In this document: one piece after another, positions 1 to 8,283 of the stretch | How positions within the stretch are numbered: position 1 is the stretch's first letter | Layout: the number at the start of each line of letters is the position of its first letter | Assembly: GCA_021777755.1 (NCBI GenBank) | Contig: JAJYDE010000027.1 | Location: forward strand, 1-51,242 | Source: Deltaproteobacteria bacterium | GTDB lineage: Bacteria; Desulfobacterota; Syntrophobacteria; Syntrophobacterales; Syntrophobacteraceae | DNA: 51,242 nt | Direction of reading: 5' to 3' | Notes under the pieces: model-generated | Seen by the model: only the letters and a program-made list of their open reading frames with translations | Told to the model about the DNA's origin: nothing | Database searches by the model: none | Position numbers and translations under genes: made by a program

Positions 1-1034
1 AAAGGGATGGCGTTTTTATTTACCGTTATGCCCGCCAGGTCCAGGGTCTGTTCGGCGATTTTTCCGGTAAGGCCGCGCGGGCCTAGATCGACAAGCATCA
101 GGTGATTGTCGGTCCCCCCCGAGACCAGCCGATAGCCGTGACCGGACAGGACTTCGGCAAGCCGCTTGCTGTTAGCGACCACGCGTTCCTGGTATTTTTT
201 AAATCCCGGCTGGAGCGCCTCCTTGAAGGAGACCGCCTTGGCGGCGATCACATGCATGAGCGGGCCGCCCTGAATTCCGGGGAAGATATGACTGTCGAGC
301 TTCTTGCCGTATTCGGCCCTGGCAAGTATCAAACCGCCTCGCGGACCTCGGAGCGTCTTGTGGGTCGTGGAGGTTACAAAGTCGGCGTAAGGGGCGGGAT
401 TGGGATGAAAACCCGTGGCCACAAGCCCCGCGATGTGGGCCATGTCAACCATGAGATGGGCGCCAGCCCGCTTTGCTATGGCCGAAAATCTTTCGAAATC
501 GATAATGCGCGGATAAGCGCTTGCCCCCGCAATGATCAGCTTCGGTCTTTCTTGCATGGCGAGGCGCTCGATATCATCGTAGTCGATTTGTTCGGTATCG
601 CGCCTGACCCCGTAGGAGACTACCCGGAAGAGCTTGCCTGAAAAACTCACCGGGCTTCCGTGGGTAAGATGGCCCCCTTGGCGCAGATCCATTCCCAGAA
701 TTGTATCGCCGGGCTGAAGCACGGCGAAAAGAACGCCCATGTTGGCCTGGGAGCCCGAATGGGGCTGAACGTTTGCGTAATCGGCGCAAAAGAGTTCGCA
801 GGCGCGGTCCTGAGCGAGCTTTTCGGCAACATCGACATATTCGCAGCCCCCGTAGTACCTTCTGCCCGGATAGCCTTCAGCGTATTTGTTGGTCAGCACC
901 GAGCCCTGGGCTTCCAGCACGGCCCTGCTGACAAAATTTTCCGATGCTATCAGCTCAAGGCGACCCTTCTGACGTTTTTCCTCTTTTTCGATGACTTCAG
1001 CTATCTCGGGATCGATGCGCTGCAAATACGACAT
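1..1034 (-). CDS. glyA: Serine hydroxymethyltransferase, 3' end beyond the left edge
   Basis: Cytoplasmic PLP enzyme that interconverts serine plus tetrahydrofolate with glycine plus 5,10-methylene-THF. About 344 residues are visible, reading leftward off the window; the family is usually 410-430 residues, so roughly the last 70-80 are missing. Diagnostic segments are [10 protein letters not shown] near the N-terminus, [25 protein letters not shown], and the PLP-lysine segment [13 protein letters not shown]. The ATG at 1032-1034 is preceded by AAGGA about seven bases upstream, which fixes the start. A plausible sigma-70 promoter lies about 95 bases upstream, so glyA may be transcribed separately from the glycosyltransferase genes behind it. 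Identification is secure; only the C-terminus is unseen. Confidence 0.96.
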   Translation of the reverse strand, partial: MSYLQRIDPEIAEVIEKEEKRQKGRLELIASENFVSRAVLEAQGSVLTNKYAEGYPGRRYYGGCEYVDVAEKLAQDRACELFCADYANVQPHSGSQANMGVLFAVLQPGDTILGMDLRQGGHLTHGSPVSFSGKLFRVVSYGVRRDTEQIDYDDIERLAMQERPKLIIAGASAYPRIIDFERFSAIAKRAGAHLMVDMAHIAGLVATGFHPNPAPYADFVTSTTHKTLRGPRGGLILARAEYGKKLDSHIFPGIQGGPLMHVIAAKAVSFKEALQPGFKKYQERVVANSKRLAEVLSGHGYRLVSGGTDNHLMLVDLGPRGLTGKIAEQTLDLAGITVNKNAIP

Positions 1035-1128
1035 GGTTTATCCTTTTGAAATTGAAACACGATATGATCGCTTCCACCGTGGAGCGGGCGCCCTCGGGCG
1101 CAATAACCGAACGGGATTTGAAATTTTC

Positions 1129-1157
1129 AGTATACTCCGGCCGAGGGCATTTGGCCA
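1129..1157 (-). promoter_or_regulatory. Candidate sigma-70 promoter for glyA
   Basis: On the minus strand TGGCCA (-35, four of six matches), a 17-base spacer, then TATACT (-10, five of six). It lies about 95 bases upstream of the glyA ATG in a gene-free stretch. The -35 is weak, so this is a reasoned candidate. Confidence 0.42.
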
Positions 1158-1231
1158 CAGATATTGGAAGCAAAAATGAAGTGAAAAGCGCAAATACGCG
1201 ATCGCACGGAACATGAGAAAGATTCCAAAAC

Positions 1232-1252
1232 AAGTCCTTCATCGCAGGACTT
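1232..1252 (-). terminator. Weak hairpin at the end of the GT2 gene
   Basis: AAGTCCT and AGGACTT form a seven-base stem around the stop codon of the GT2 gene, followed on the minus strand by G and four T residues. The stem is short and the T run poor, so termination here is only possible. It would separate the glycosyltransferase pair from glyA. Confidence 0.3.
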
Positions 1253-1991
1253 TGAAGATCTTGGCACCGGGCAGTCCCATTTTTGCCAGGCGGTATTCGA
1301 GGGCGGTCTTCAGGCAACCAAATCCATAGACGAGGCTTCGCCAAAAATTTATCGAGGAGGCCTCTTCGAAATACCTGGTCGGGCAGCTTACTTCCGCCAC
1401 CGTGTATCCGAGCCAGAGGATCTGCACGAGCATCTGGTTGTCGAAGAGGAAATCGTCGGAATTGGCCTCGAAAGAGAGCTTTCCCAGCAACTCCCGTGAA
1501 AATCCCCGATAACCGGTGTGATATTCGGAGAGCTTCGCACCGATGAGCATATTTTCCACAAGCGTAAGGAATCTGTTGGACACATAACGCCACACCGGCA
1601 TGCCGCCCTTGATGGCGTAGCCGCCGAGCATCCGCGAACCCAGAACGCAATGGTAGAGGCCGTTGCCTATCATTGAGACGAAAGCCGGAATAAGCTTGGG
1701 AGTGTACTGGTAGTCGGGATGAATCATTATGACGATGTCGGCACCCTCTTCAAGGGCCAGGGCGTAGCATGTTTTCTGATTGCCCCCGTAGCCCTTGTTG
1801 GTCTCGTGAACAAACATCCGGGTCCGGGGAAGGCTGCTCGCGATCTCGATGGTCCTGTCGCTGCTGGCATCATCGACAAGAATAACCAGATCGACATAAT
1901 CCTGGGCAAGGACTTCGGCATGGGTGAGTCTCAAGGTCCTTTCGGCATTATAGGCCGGCATCACCACGACCACTTTCTTGTCTTTAAACAT
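1239..1991 (-). CDS. Family 2 glycosyltransferase, polyprenyl-phosphate sugar synthase type
   Basis: A GT-A fold glycosyltransferase of about 250 residues, resembling dolichyl/undecaprenyl-phosphate mannose or glucose synthases. The N-terminus has the nucleotide-sugar binding segment VVVVMPAYNAERTL, then ILVDDASSDRT, and the metal-site region contains HPDYQYTPKLIP in place of a plain DxD. No membrane segment follows the catalytic domain, so it is probably a peripheral cytoplasmic enzyme. The ATG at 1991 is preferred over an in-frame TTG three codons upstream. It starts 21 bases after the GT39-like gene ends. By family logic it would charge undecaprenyl phosphate with a sugar for that membrane transferase; the sugar cannot be read from sequence. 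Confidence 0.85.
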   Translation of the reverse strand: MFKDKKVVVVMPAYNAERTLRLTHAEVLAQDYVDLVILVDDASSDRTIEIASSLPRTRMFVHETNKGYGGNQKTCYALALEEGADIVIMIHPDYQYTPKLIPAFVSMIGNGLYHCVLGSRMLGGYAIKGGMPVWRYVSNRFLTLVENMLIGAKLSEYHTGYRGFSRELLGKLSFEANSDDFLFDNQMLVQILWLGYTVAEVSCPTRYFEEASSINFWRSLVYGFGCLKTALEYRLAKMGLPGAKIFKVLR

Positions 1992-2012
1992 GGCCCCCAA
2001 GCCCCACTCGCA

Positions 2013-3341
2013 TCAGCTGGAAAAAGGCTTCCAACTCAATCGTTTCTTCAATGGTTTCAATGAATTGTAAATGACAAACAATGCCAGAAGATACATCACG
2101 GGGACTAGTGGTATGGCGTACCGAGGCACCGGTGCCAATACGATGAACATGAGAGTGTATTCAAAAAGCAGAACGAAGCAGACTTTGAAGGCATAAACTT
2201 TATCCGGCATCGATCGGCTCTTGCCCGGATAAAAGAAAAGCACTCCTCCCCCAAGGAAAGCGACCAGAAAAAGATAGGGCTGGATGGATTGAAATGTTTT
2301 CTTCAAAGCGCCCATCGCCGGGTTGGTATCAAACCAGGATTTACTCACAGGATAGAAGTTCAGACCGTCCAGGGAAAGGTCGTTTCCGGACCAGAGATAT
2401 AGGGGTTTCCTCAGATACCACAGGAAATAGCGCATCGGCTCGAGCCTGAAATCCGATTCGATATGACTTATGACGGAGGGGTAACTCCGCAGGTACTTGT
2501 TAAATGATGGGTCCTCAAGGTACGGATAGCCCCTCATTTGCGCGTCTTTAAAAATCAGATCGGGATAGGAGCCAAGGAGCACCAGTTTTTTGATCTGGTC
2601 GGAGGAGGGCGAAGCGACAAGAGATCTGCGCCACAGACTCCAGCCCGTCTGAAAAGAAAAAGAGAGCACGATGAAGAGCAAACCGCATAAAACAGAGCGC
2701 CGCAGGTTTCCTCCATGATCGTAGAGGGCGAAAGCGGCGAACCAGATAACCGGAAAGGCGGCAATGGCGGGACGAGTCAGAATGCACAACCCCATGGCCA
2801 GGCCGGCAAGCGCATGCAGGACGAAGGAGTCTTGCTCGCGGGCCATTATAAGCAAAAGAAGCGACAGGATCAGGAGAAAAGTAAACAGAGTCTCAGTTAG
2901 CAGATAGGCGCTTATCACCACCATGAAAGGAGAAACGGAGACCGCGCAGGCAAGAAGGAAGGCCCATGGGTCTGGAAGCATGCGGCGGGCGAGATAGAAG
3001 CTCAAAAGAGCCGTGAGGGCTCCTAGAAACGACTGAATGAGCAGCGTCGTCCAATAAAACCCTCCAAAGGATTTCGAAGCCGAATAGATAAAAGACATGA
3101 GAAGGGGAAACCCCGGAGGCCATTGCTCGGCAGTGTCACTGTAGGCCGGGAATTTGGCGCTCGAATAGACATGATGCTCGGCCAGATTCAAGGCAAGGAC
3201 GACGTAACTTCGGGCATCGGCCCTGATGGGAGCGATAATCTTCGTATTCTCGATATACATGATGCGCAGCAGGAAGGAAAAAATCAGCAGGAGGCCCAAC
3301 AGAGCAAGAAGAACAACGCGCTTAATCCATTTTGATTCCAT
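2013..3341 (-). CDS. GT39/ArnT-like polytopic membrane glycosyltransferase
   Basis: About 442 residues, dominated by hydrophobic segments: an N-terminal anchor rich in Leu/Phe, then roughly nine or ten further spans, ending with a short basic tail. The first extracytoplasmic loop has acidic residues in IRADARSY followed by EQWPPGFPLL, the pattern seen in PMT_2/ArnT-type GT-C enzymes. These take sugars from polyprenyl-phosphate donors and place them on envelope glycans, lipid A or proteins on the periplasmic side. The adjoining GT2 gene supplies a plausible donor synthase. The ATG at 3341 is chosen because the hydrophobic anchor starts right after it; an in-frame GTG at 3389 would add 16 residues. 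Acceptor and sugar are unknown. Confidence 0.8.
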   Translation of the reverse strand: MESKWIKRVVLLALLGLLLIFSFLLRIMYIENTKIIAPIRADARSYVVLALNLAEHHVYSSAKFPAYSDTAEQWPPGFPLLMSFIYSASKSFGGFYWTTLLIQSFLGALTALLSFYLARRMLPDPWAFLLACAVSVSPFMVVISAYLLTETLFTFLLILSLLLLIMAREQDSFVLHALAGLAMGLCILTRPAIAAFPVIWFAAFALYDHGGNLRRSVLCGLLFIVLSFSFQTGWSLWRRSLVASPSSDQIKKLVLLGSYPDLIFKDAQMRGYPYLEDPSFNKYLRSYPSVISHIESDFRLEPMRYFLWYLRKPLYLWSGNDLSLDGLNFYPVSKSWFDTNPAMGALKKTFQSIQPYLFLVAFLGGGVLFFYPGKSRSMPDKVYAFKVCFVLLFEYTLMFIVLAPVPRYAIPLVPVMYLLALFVIYNSLKPLKKRLSWKPFSS

Positions 3342-3537
3342 TATCTCTTTCCCGGTTCCAACGAACTGTTCCGATGTTTCATTTACCACAAAAACGGAGG
3401 CTCGGCCCGAAAATCGGACCCGAGTCGATAAAAAAGGTTCGGGCGCGCCCTCCCCCCCTCTCGCGGTTCGATTTCAAGACCTGGGGGTTATGGAATGATT
3501 TTAATGTTGAAAATTTTTTTCTAAAGTTTTAAAGCTT

Positions 3538-3566
3538 TTGTGACGTTAATAATAACGACGTATAAT
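3538..3566 (+). promoter_or_regulatory. Sigma-70 promoter for the AT-rich secreted-protein gene
   Basis: TTGTGA, a 17-base spacer, and a perfect TATAAT, in an AT-rich stretch where no gene is visible. Transcription would start near 3573, leaving a leader of about 145 bases before the GTG start at 3719. Confidence 0.6.
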
Positions 3567-3572
3567 ATACCG

Positions 3573-3718
3573 AACTATTTTTGTTGTAGTCGAGCGACTT
3601 CACGCCGGGGGCAAAAAGCGAGTGCGTCTTTTTTGCGCGGAGTCACTCGGGCGCTTCGCAATGCGCCCTTCCAAAAAGAACATGCCACAACCCCGGGACT
3701 TGGAAAAGGAGGAACAGG
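3573..3718 (+). other. Leader with stacked hairpins upstream of the secreted-protein gene
   Basis: No coding sequence is supported here. Reading from the inferred start, GCAAAAAG (3611-3618) can pair with CTTTTTTGC (3628-3636) with one bulge. CGAGTG and CACTCG can pair across that hairpin as an alternative fold. A perfect six-base stem GGGCGC/GCGCCC (3649-3654 with 3663-3668) follows. The first two folds exclude one another, which could be regulatory, but this matches no riboswitch family I recognise. The ribosome-binding site AAGGAGG at 3706-3712 closes the leader. Confidence 0.35.
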
Positions 3719-4471
3719 GTGAAGTCTTCAAGACGTATACAAAGCATGGTAATCATTTGTATCGCGGCCCTCACGTTCGGCGCGGCCTCGACTCAAGGCA
3801 GGCAGTCTTTTTCCAACGGCTCGGACAACCAATTCAAGGACATATCAGGATCGATAAGTTGTGGCGATGCATACAGCACTATTGTTTCAAATGCACCGCT
3901 TCTCAATGAAAATTACTATCTGGTATTCATACCAAAATGGAATCTGAACTGCGCATCCCACAAACACATGGAAATCATATCCGAACGCGTTCATATGCTG
4001 AACGATTTGCAGCAAAAAGCCGATTCGTATATGAATGCCAAAAACTACAAGATGGCATCTCTTTATTTTGAACGATCGATGGCATTTTACTTTGAATTGG
4101 TGACGTTGCAAAAAAACGATCCCAAAGTAATTCTTCCACATTTACTGGACACAGTAAGCAGTTTAATCAGCATTTATTCACGAATGCAAGACAAACAAGA
4201 AGCCAACACTCTTGCGTCATGGGCACATACGGCATATTCGGAAAATAATAATGACAAAATGTATATCTCGCATGCGAGTGTCCCGGATAGTGTTAAAATT
4301 GATGCCGCTTTGGACCGATGCGATAAGGAAATGTATGACAGTACCGACAGATGTACTGGATCGTCCGATGTATATTCATTGGTCCAATGTTATAATAGAA
4401 GCAAGAAACAATATAAAGCATGTACGGATTCGGCGCACGCCGCCTTATACAGTCGTGAACGTGTGTTCTAA
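3719..4471 (+). CDS. Unknown secreted or periplasmic protein, cysteine-containing, AT-rich
   Basis: A 250-residue protein that I do not recognise. The start is a GTG six bases after a textbook AAGGAGG. The N-terminus is a classical signal peptide: two Lys/Arg-rich turns, a hydrophobic core (MVIICIAALTFGAAS), and likely cleavage near residue 25. The mature part has six cysteines (in ISCGD, LNCAS, DRCDK, DRCTG, VQCYN, KACTD), an even number compatible with disulfides outside the cytoplasm. Its middle (about residues 85-165) looks helical and vaguely TPR-like (KADSYMNAKNYKMASLYFER), suggesting a repeat protein. Base composition is clearly lower in GC than the neighbours, with codons such as AAA, AAT and TAT, a possible sign of transfer. 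It is 30 bases upstream of the DUF45 gene on the same strand. Confidence 0.72.
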   Translation: MKSSRRIQSMVIICIAALTFGAASTQGRQSFSNGSDNQFKDISGSISCGDAYSTIVSNAPLLNENYYLVFIPKWNLNCASHKHMEIISERVHMLNDLQQKADSYMNAKNYKMASLYFERSMAFYFELVTLQKNDPKVILPHLLDTVSSLISIYSRMQDKQEANTLASWAHTAYSENNNDKMYISHASVPDSVKIDAALDRCDKEMYDSTDRCTGSSDVYSLVQCYNRSKKQYKACTDSAHAALYSRERVF

Positions 4472-4501
4472 ACAGTATCACGCTTTAAAAGTAACACGGA
4501 G

Positions 4502-5203
4502 TTGAAATCATCCGAATTCAGCTATGAAGTCAGCACGAGCACCAGGCGAAAAACACTATCGATTGTCGTTCATTCGGACAATCGCGTCATAGTGCATGCA
4601 CCGGCTGGCTGTCCGAGGGTGAGGATAGCCCTGTTTGTCGAACAAAAATCCGAATGGATTAAAAAAGTTCTTCAAGTCAACTCGGAGAGGTGCCCGCGGT
4701 TTCGCGAAAGGGTCTTCGAGACCGGCGAAAGGCTGCCTTTTCTGGGCCGGGAGTACACACTGCATGTCGAGGAGGCAAAAGCGGCGGCGGTGGGACTCGA
4801 AGAGGGCCTCATCCGGGTGCGTCTTGGCCCGCGGGACTTGCGAGCGGGGCCTTCGAGGATAAAGGAACTCCTCCTGGAATGGTATGTTTCCCGCGCCATG
4901 GCCAAAATAGGTGAAAAGATAGCCCTCTATGCCCCCCGAATCAACGTGAGTCCGGGACGGGTTACGATCAAATCCCTCAAGTCGCGCTGGGGCAGTTGTT
5001 CGACAACCGGCCGAATCAGCCTTGCCTGGAACATCGTCATGGCGCCCGAAGCCGTCCTTGACTACCTCGTGGTTCACGAACTCTGCCACCTGGTTCATCA
5101 CGACCACTCGACGCGGTACTGGTCCCTTGTTGGCTCCATACTTCCCGACCACAGGGAAAGGAGAAAATGGCTGCGTGAAAACGGGTGGGGTCTGTATCTG
5201 TAG
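4502..5203 (+). CDS. YgjP/DUF45-type M48-like metallopeptidase
   Basis: A 233-residue soluble protein of the YgjP/SprT-like zincin family (DUF45, COG1451). The zinc site is H192-E193-L-C-H196 within VVHELCHLVHH, with further histidines just downstream that could supply the third ligand. Before it stand the family hallmarks KSLKSRWGSCS and ISLAWNIVMAP, and after it the HSTRYW segment. The family is often found near restriction-modification or nucleotide genes, and its substrate is unclear. The start is a TTG at 4502; no ATG or GTG exists between the upstream stop and the conserved domain. It reads from the same strand as the AT-rich gene just before it but has the GC-rich codon use of the rest of the window, so co-transcription may be incidental. 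Confidence 0.85.
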   Translation: MKSSEFSYEVSTSTRRKTLSIVVHSDNRVIVHAPAGCPRVRIALFVEQKSEWIKKVLQVNSERCPRFRERVFETGERLPFLGREYTLHVEEAKAAAVGLEEGLIRVRLGPRDLRAGPSRIKELLLEWYVSRAMAKIGEKIALYAPRINVSPGRVTIKSLKSRWGSCSTTGRISLAWNIVMAPEAVLDYLVVHELCHLVHHDHSTRYWSLVGSILPDHRERRKWLRENGWGLYL

Positions 5204-5215
5204 GGGCAACGCCAG

Positions 5216-5791
5216 CTAGACGCGAACAAAAGAAGGTTCGCGATCTTGAAAATGGCCTCTGGAGACATAGCTGAATCCAGCACCGGCACAAACCGAGGGC
5301 AACCCCGTCTCCGCCATGAGGGCCTGATGCACGCGGACCGCGAATACCGCCCGCATGAATAGGGGCGCCAGTTTTTTCAAAAACCCCGGCAGCGGGATTT
5401 CAGGGGGACGAAAAGATGTGTTGCGCGTTGTTCCAAAGGCCCTTCGAACATGCCCGGCGAACCTGCGGCGACCGGCACTCAGCCGGTTTTTGAGCGAGAG
5501 CGGATCGCCCCACATATATTCTTGAACCAGCGCGCCCTTCTCATAGAGGCCCAACAAGAGAGCGTCGTCGTCGTGATTTAGGCATGCAAGAGCCGGCGCC
5601 GCCAGGCAATTGGACAGGGTCAGCGCAAGGCTTGCGATAATGTCAAGATTTTGCGTATCCGCTTCGCGATCGACAACGACAACAATTCTATCGGAGCATG
5701 CCATGAAGGCTTGTCTTTGAAGGGATCGCAAAAGCTCCCTCACCCGGTCGCCGTCCGCTTTAACCGCTATATTCACGTAAAAATTACCCAT
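5216..5791 (-). CDS. Conserved protein of unknown function
   Basis: A 191-residue cytoplasmic protein with no signal peptide or membrane span. It opens with GNFYVNIAVKADGDRV, suggesting a beta-alpha-beta unit, then RIVVVVDREADTQ, and has a distinctive acidic segment LNHDDDALLLGLYEKG that I associate with an uncharacterised bacterial family; no function is known to me. The ATG at 5791 is placed by GGAGG five bases upstream; the reading frame continues upstream into the ammonia-lyase gene but without a better start. It lies 28 bases after the threonine ammonia-lyase stop, so it is the last gene of the string that includes the PAS kinase. The C-terminus has a hydrophobic/basic stretch (FLKKLAPLFMRAVFAVRVH). 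Confidence 0.7.
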   Translation of the reverse strand: MGNFYVNIAVKADGDRVRELLRSLQRQAFMACSDRIVVVVDREADTQNLDIIASLALTLSNCLAAPALACLNHDDDALLLGLYEKGALVQEYMWGDPLSLKNRLSAGRRRFAGHVRRAFGTTRNTSFRPPEIPLPGFLKKLAPLFMRAVFAVRVHQALMAETGLPSVCAGAGFSYVSRGHFQDREPSFVRV

Positions 5792-5819
5792 TGTCGCCTC
5801 CAGAGCCACACCTCTGTGT

Positions 5820-7052
5820 TCACGGGCCGACCGGCCGCAGGCCGCGCCCGGAAGGCCCGATGACATGGCCTGCATTGCCAAGAGCCATTGCGATTTCCCG
5901 GATATGGGCGAAGTTGCGGGTCTCGATTTCAAGCTCGACCCGACTCTGACGAACCGGCATATCGGCCCCTCCCCGGTTGTGATAGATTTGCAAAACATTG
6001 GCTCCGGCATGCGCGATGACGATCAGCAGACCGGCCAGCGCCCCCGGTTCGTCATCGAGAAGGATACTGAATCGCATGATGCGCCCGTTCCAGGAAAGGC
6101 CCTTGCGAATGACCCTGTCCAGGAGCGAAATATCGATATTTCCCCCGCTGACCACAAGGACGACCTTCGCTCCGGCGCGCGCCTCGATTTTTTCGCCCAG
6201 AAGAGCCGCGGCACCCACCGCCCCGGCTCCCTCCGCCAGCACTTTTTTACGCTCCAGCAGCATTATCACGGCCTCGGCAATACGGTCCTCGCCCACCAGG
6301 ACGATCCGGTCCACCTCCTTTCGGATAATCTCGAAAGGCAGTGAGCCGATTTGTTTGACGCTGATACCGTCGGCGATGGACGGGGCGGCCTCAACCCTGG
6401 TTCTTTGGCCGCTTTGCAAAGCCTCGAGAGCCGAGGGGCAGTTTTGGGCCTGCACCCCCACTATCCGCACATCGGGCCTCACCGAATGGGCCGCAACACC
6501 TATTCCGGCGATCAAGCCTCCGCCCCCCACCGGTACGACAATCAGATCGGCGTCGGGCAAATCCTCCATGATTTCCAGGCCTATGGTTGCCTGACCGGCT
6601 ATAATGGCCGGGTCGTCGAAAGGATGAATAAAAGCTCTGCCCTCTTTTGCCAGCTCCAAGGCCTTCTCAAGCGCATCGCCCAGATTCTGGCCTTCCAAAA
6701 TGACCTTCCCGCCGTATGCGCGCGTGGCCTCCTGCTTGGAAATCGACGCCCACACGGGCATGACGATGGTAGCCGCAAGCCCGGCGCGGCCGGCGGCCAG
6801 CGCTACCCCCTGGGCATGATTTCCCGCCGATGCCGCAACGACGCCTTCCTTGCCAATCCGATCGAGTTCGCCAAGGATTTTGAAGGTTGCGCCGCGAATT
6901 TTAAAAGATCCGGTGATCTGAAGATTTTCCAGTTTGAGATAGACTTCAAAGCCGGTAATTTTGCTGAAGGTGGGAGAATAGACAACCGGGGTGCGGATGA
7001 TGCGCCCCTTGAGCATGGAGGCGGCCCGCTCTATTTCACAGAGGCTGATCAT
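5820..7052 (-). CDS. ilvA: Threonine ammonia-lyase with ACT domain
   Basis: PLP-dependent deamination of threonine to 2-oxobutyrate, the first step toward isoleucine or a catabolic route. About 410 residues: a fold-type II catalytic domain followed by a C-terminal ACT domain. The PLP lysine is K51 in GSFKIRGA, the phosphate cradle is the glycine run in VPVGGGGLIAG, and the cofactor pocket includes SAGNHAQGVALAA. From about residue 325, MRFSILLDDEPGALAGLL begins one ACT module, as in the short allosteric enzymes (TdcB/IlvA type 2), not the two-module long IlvA. The start is uncertain: ATG 7052 has no strong ribosome-binding site, and ATG 7094 would add 14 residues. It follows the PAS kinase by about 60 bases. 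Confidence 0.93.
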   Translation of the reverse strand: MISLCEIERAASMLKGRIIRTPVVYSPTFSKITGFEVYLKLENLQITGSFKIRGATFKILGELDRIGKEGVVAASAGNHAQGVALAAGRAGLAATIVMPVWASISKQEATRAYGGKVILEGQNLGDALEKALELAKEGRAFIHPFDDPAIIAGQATIGLEIMEDLPDADLIVVPVGGGGLIAGIGVAAHSVRPDVRIVGVQAQNCPSALEALQSGQRTRVEAAPSIADGISVKQIGSLPFEIIRKEVDRIVLVGEDRIAEAVIMLLERKKVLAEGAGAVGAAALLGEKIEARAGAKVVLVVSGGNIDISLLDRVIRKGLSWNGRIMRFSILLDDEPGALAGLLIVIAHAGANVLQIYHNRGGADMPVRQSRVELEIETRNFAHIREIAMALGNAGHVIGPSGRGLRPVGP

Positions 7053-7113
7053 CAGGTTTTGAAACCCTCGAAGTTGGGGATTAACGAGGAGCATGGCGCC
7101 ACATGCGCCGGCA

Positions 7114-8250
7114 CTACCCCTGTTTTTTTGGCAGAATCAGAATGAAGTCCGATCCGTTCTCCCTTGGCTCGTACCACATATCGCCTTCGTTTTTGCGCAC
7201 AAGCTCGCGAATCAGATAGAGCCCCATGCCGAAGCCGTCCTGTTTTTCAGGACCCTCGTCGATATGAGAGAATTTGGTAAAAAGTTTGTCCCTGTGTTCT
7301 ACGGGAATCGGAAGGCCGCTGTTGTAGACATTCAACCTGTGGAAACTTCCGTGGTCCTCGAAACCAAAGGCTATGACGCAGCCTTTTCCACCATATTTTA
7401 TGGCGTTTTTGAAAAGATTTCTGAAAACGGCTTTCAACCACCCCATCTCCGAACCGATGGGAATGGTGCCGGCCGGGATGGCGCCCAGACGATTATCGAT
7501 AACTATCTGGCGCTCATCTATTTCATTGGACATCTCATCGAGAACCGGGTCTATGATGTCCTGGCGCAGATCGATGATCTTTTTTTTGTCCAGGAGCGCT
7601 CCATCGATGGAATGGGCGCTTCCCAGACAATCCTCGGCGATTCCAATGAGGTTTCGCACTCGCGCCATGAGATCGGCGACCGTATTCCACACAGACTGGT
7701 CCATTTGACCGAAAGAGCCCCGCATGAGCAGCTTCAAGGTTGCGGCGATGGAAACGAGGGGTCCCCGGATATCGTGGGACATGATCATCAGCATGTCGAG
7801 CACGTGCCGATTGAGTTCCCGGATGCGCCGCTCGGATTTCGAAAGCTCCCGGTTCCGCTTTTCGGTTTCCAGGTATGCGCCCTGGAGCGACTTAAATCCG
7901 GTTATGTCCCTCAGCACGCCCTCCCAGAAATGCAATCCGTCATCCTGGGCCGCAAGTGTCGCGGTAATGGCCGCCCAGAAGGGGGAACCATCCTTTTTTT
8001 TCAGTTCGACTTCAAACTCTTTCAGACACCCGTCGGCCTCGAGCCGGGTTTGAAACACCCTTCCTTCCTCGGGATCGCAAAAAAGCGCGCAGATATTTCC
8101 AAGGTCGAGCAATTCCTGCTTGCAGCGATAGCCGAAAAGCTCCACACCCGCCTGGTTGATGTCGAGCATCATTCCCGAACCGCGGGTCACCAGGCGCGGG
8201 TCACCGGCCGCATCGAAAAAGCGCTTATACATGATTTCGGCACTTTGCAC
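7114..8250 (-). CDS. PAS-domain sensor histidine kinase, cytoplasmic
   Basis: A 378-residue histidine kinase without membrane spans. Residues 1-120 form a PAS domain (SGMMLDINQAGVELFGY, then FWEGVLRDITGFKSLQ as PAC), followed by a short coiled linker. The DHp domain has the phospho-acceptor H159 in MIMSHDIRGPLVS. The ATPase domain has an N-box (FRNLFKNAIKYGG) and a G2-box (GFGMGLYLIREL); the G1 region reads VYNSGLPIPVEHRDKLF, so the usual Asp is replaced by Ser, a variant known in some kinases. No receiver domain and no response-regulator gene is adjacent. The start is a GTG at 8250 or an ATG at 8232; neither has a good ribosome-binding site. It lies 33 bases after the H-box protein gene, suggesting a shared signalling role. 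Confidence 0.86.
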   Translation of the reverse strand: MQSAEIMYKRFFDAAGDPRLVTRGSGMMLDINQAGVELFGYRCKQELLDLGNICALFCDPEEGRVFQTRLEADGCLKEFEVELKKKDGSPFWAAITATLAAQDDGLHFWEGVLRDITGFKSLQGAYLETEKRNRELSKSERRIRELNRHVLDMLMIMSHDIRGPLVSIAATLKLLMRGSFGQMDQSVWNTVADLMARVRNLIGIAEDCLGSAHSIDGALLDKKKIIDLRQDIIDPVLDEMSNEIDERQIVIDNRLGAIPAGTIPIGSEMGWLKAVFRNLFKNAIKYGGKGCVIAFGFEDHGSFHRLNVYNSGLPIPVEHRDKLFTKFSHIDEGPEKQDGFGMGLYLIRELVRKNEGDMWYEPRENGSDFILILPKKQG

Positions 8251-8283
8251 TGGAGGTAAACAATTCGTTCAGGACTCCTTTGC

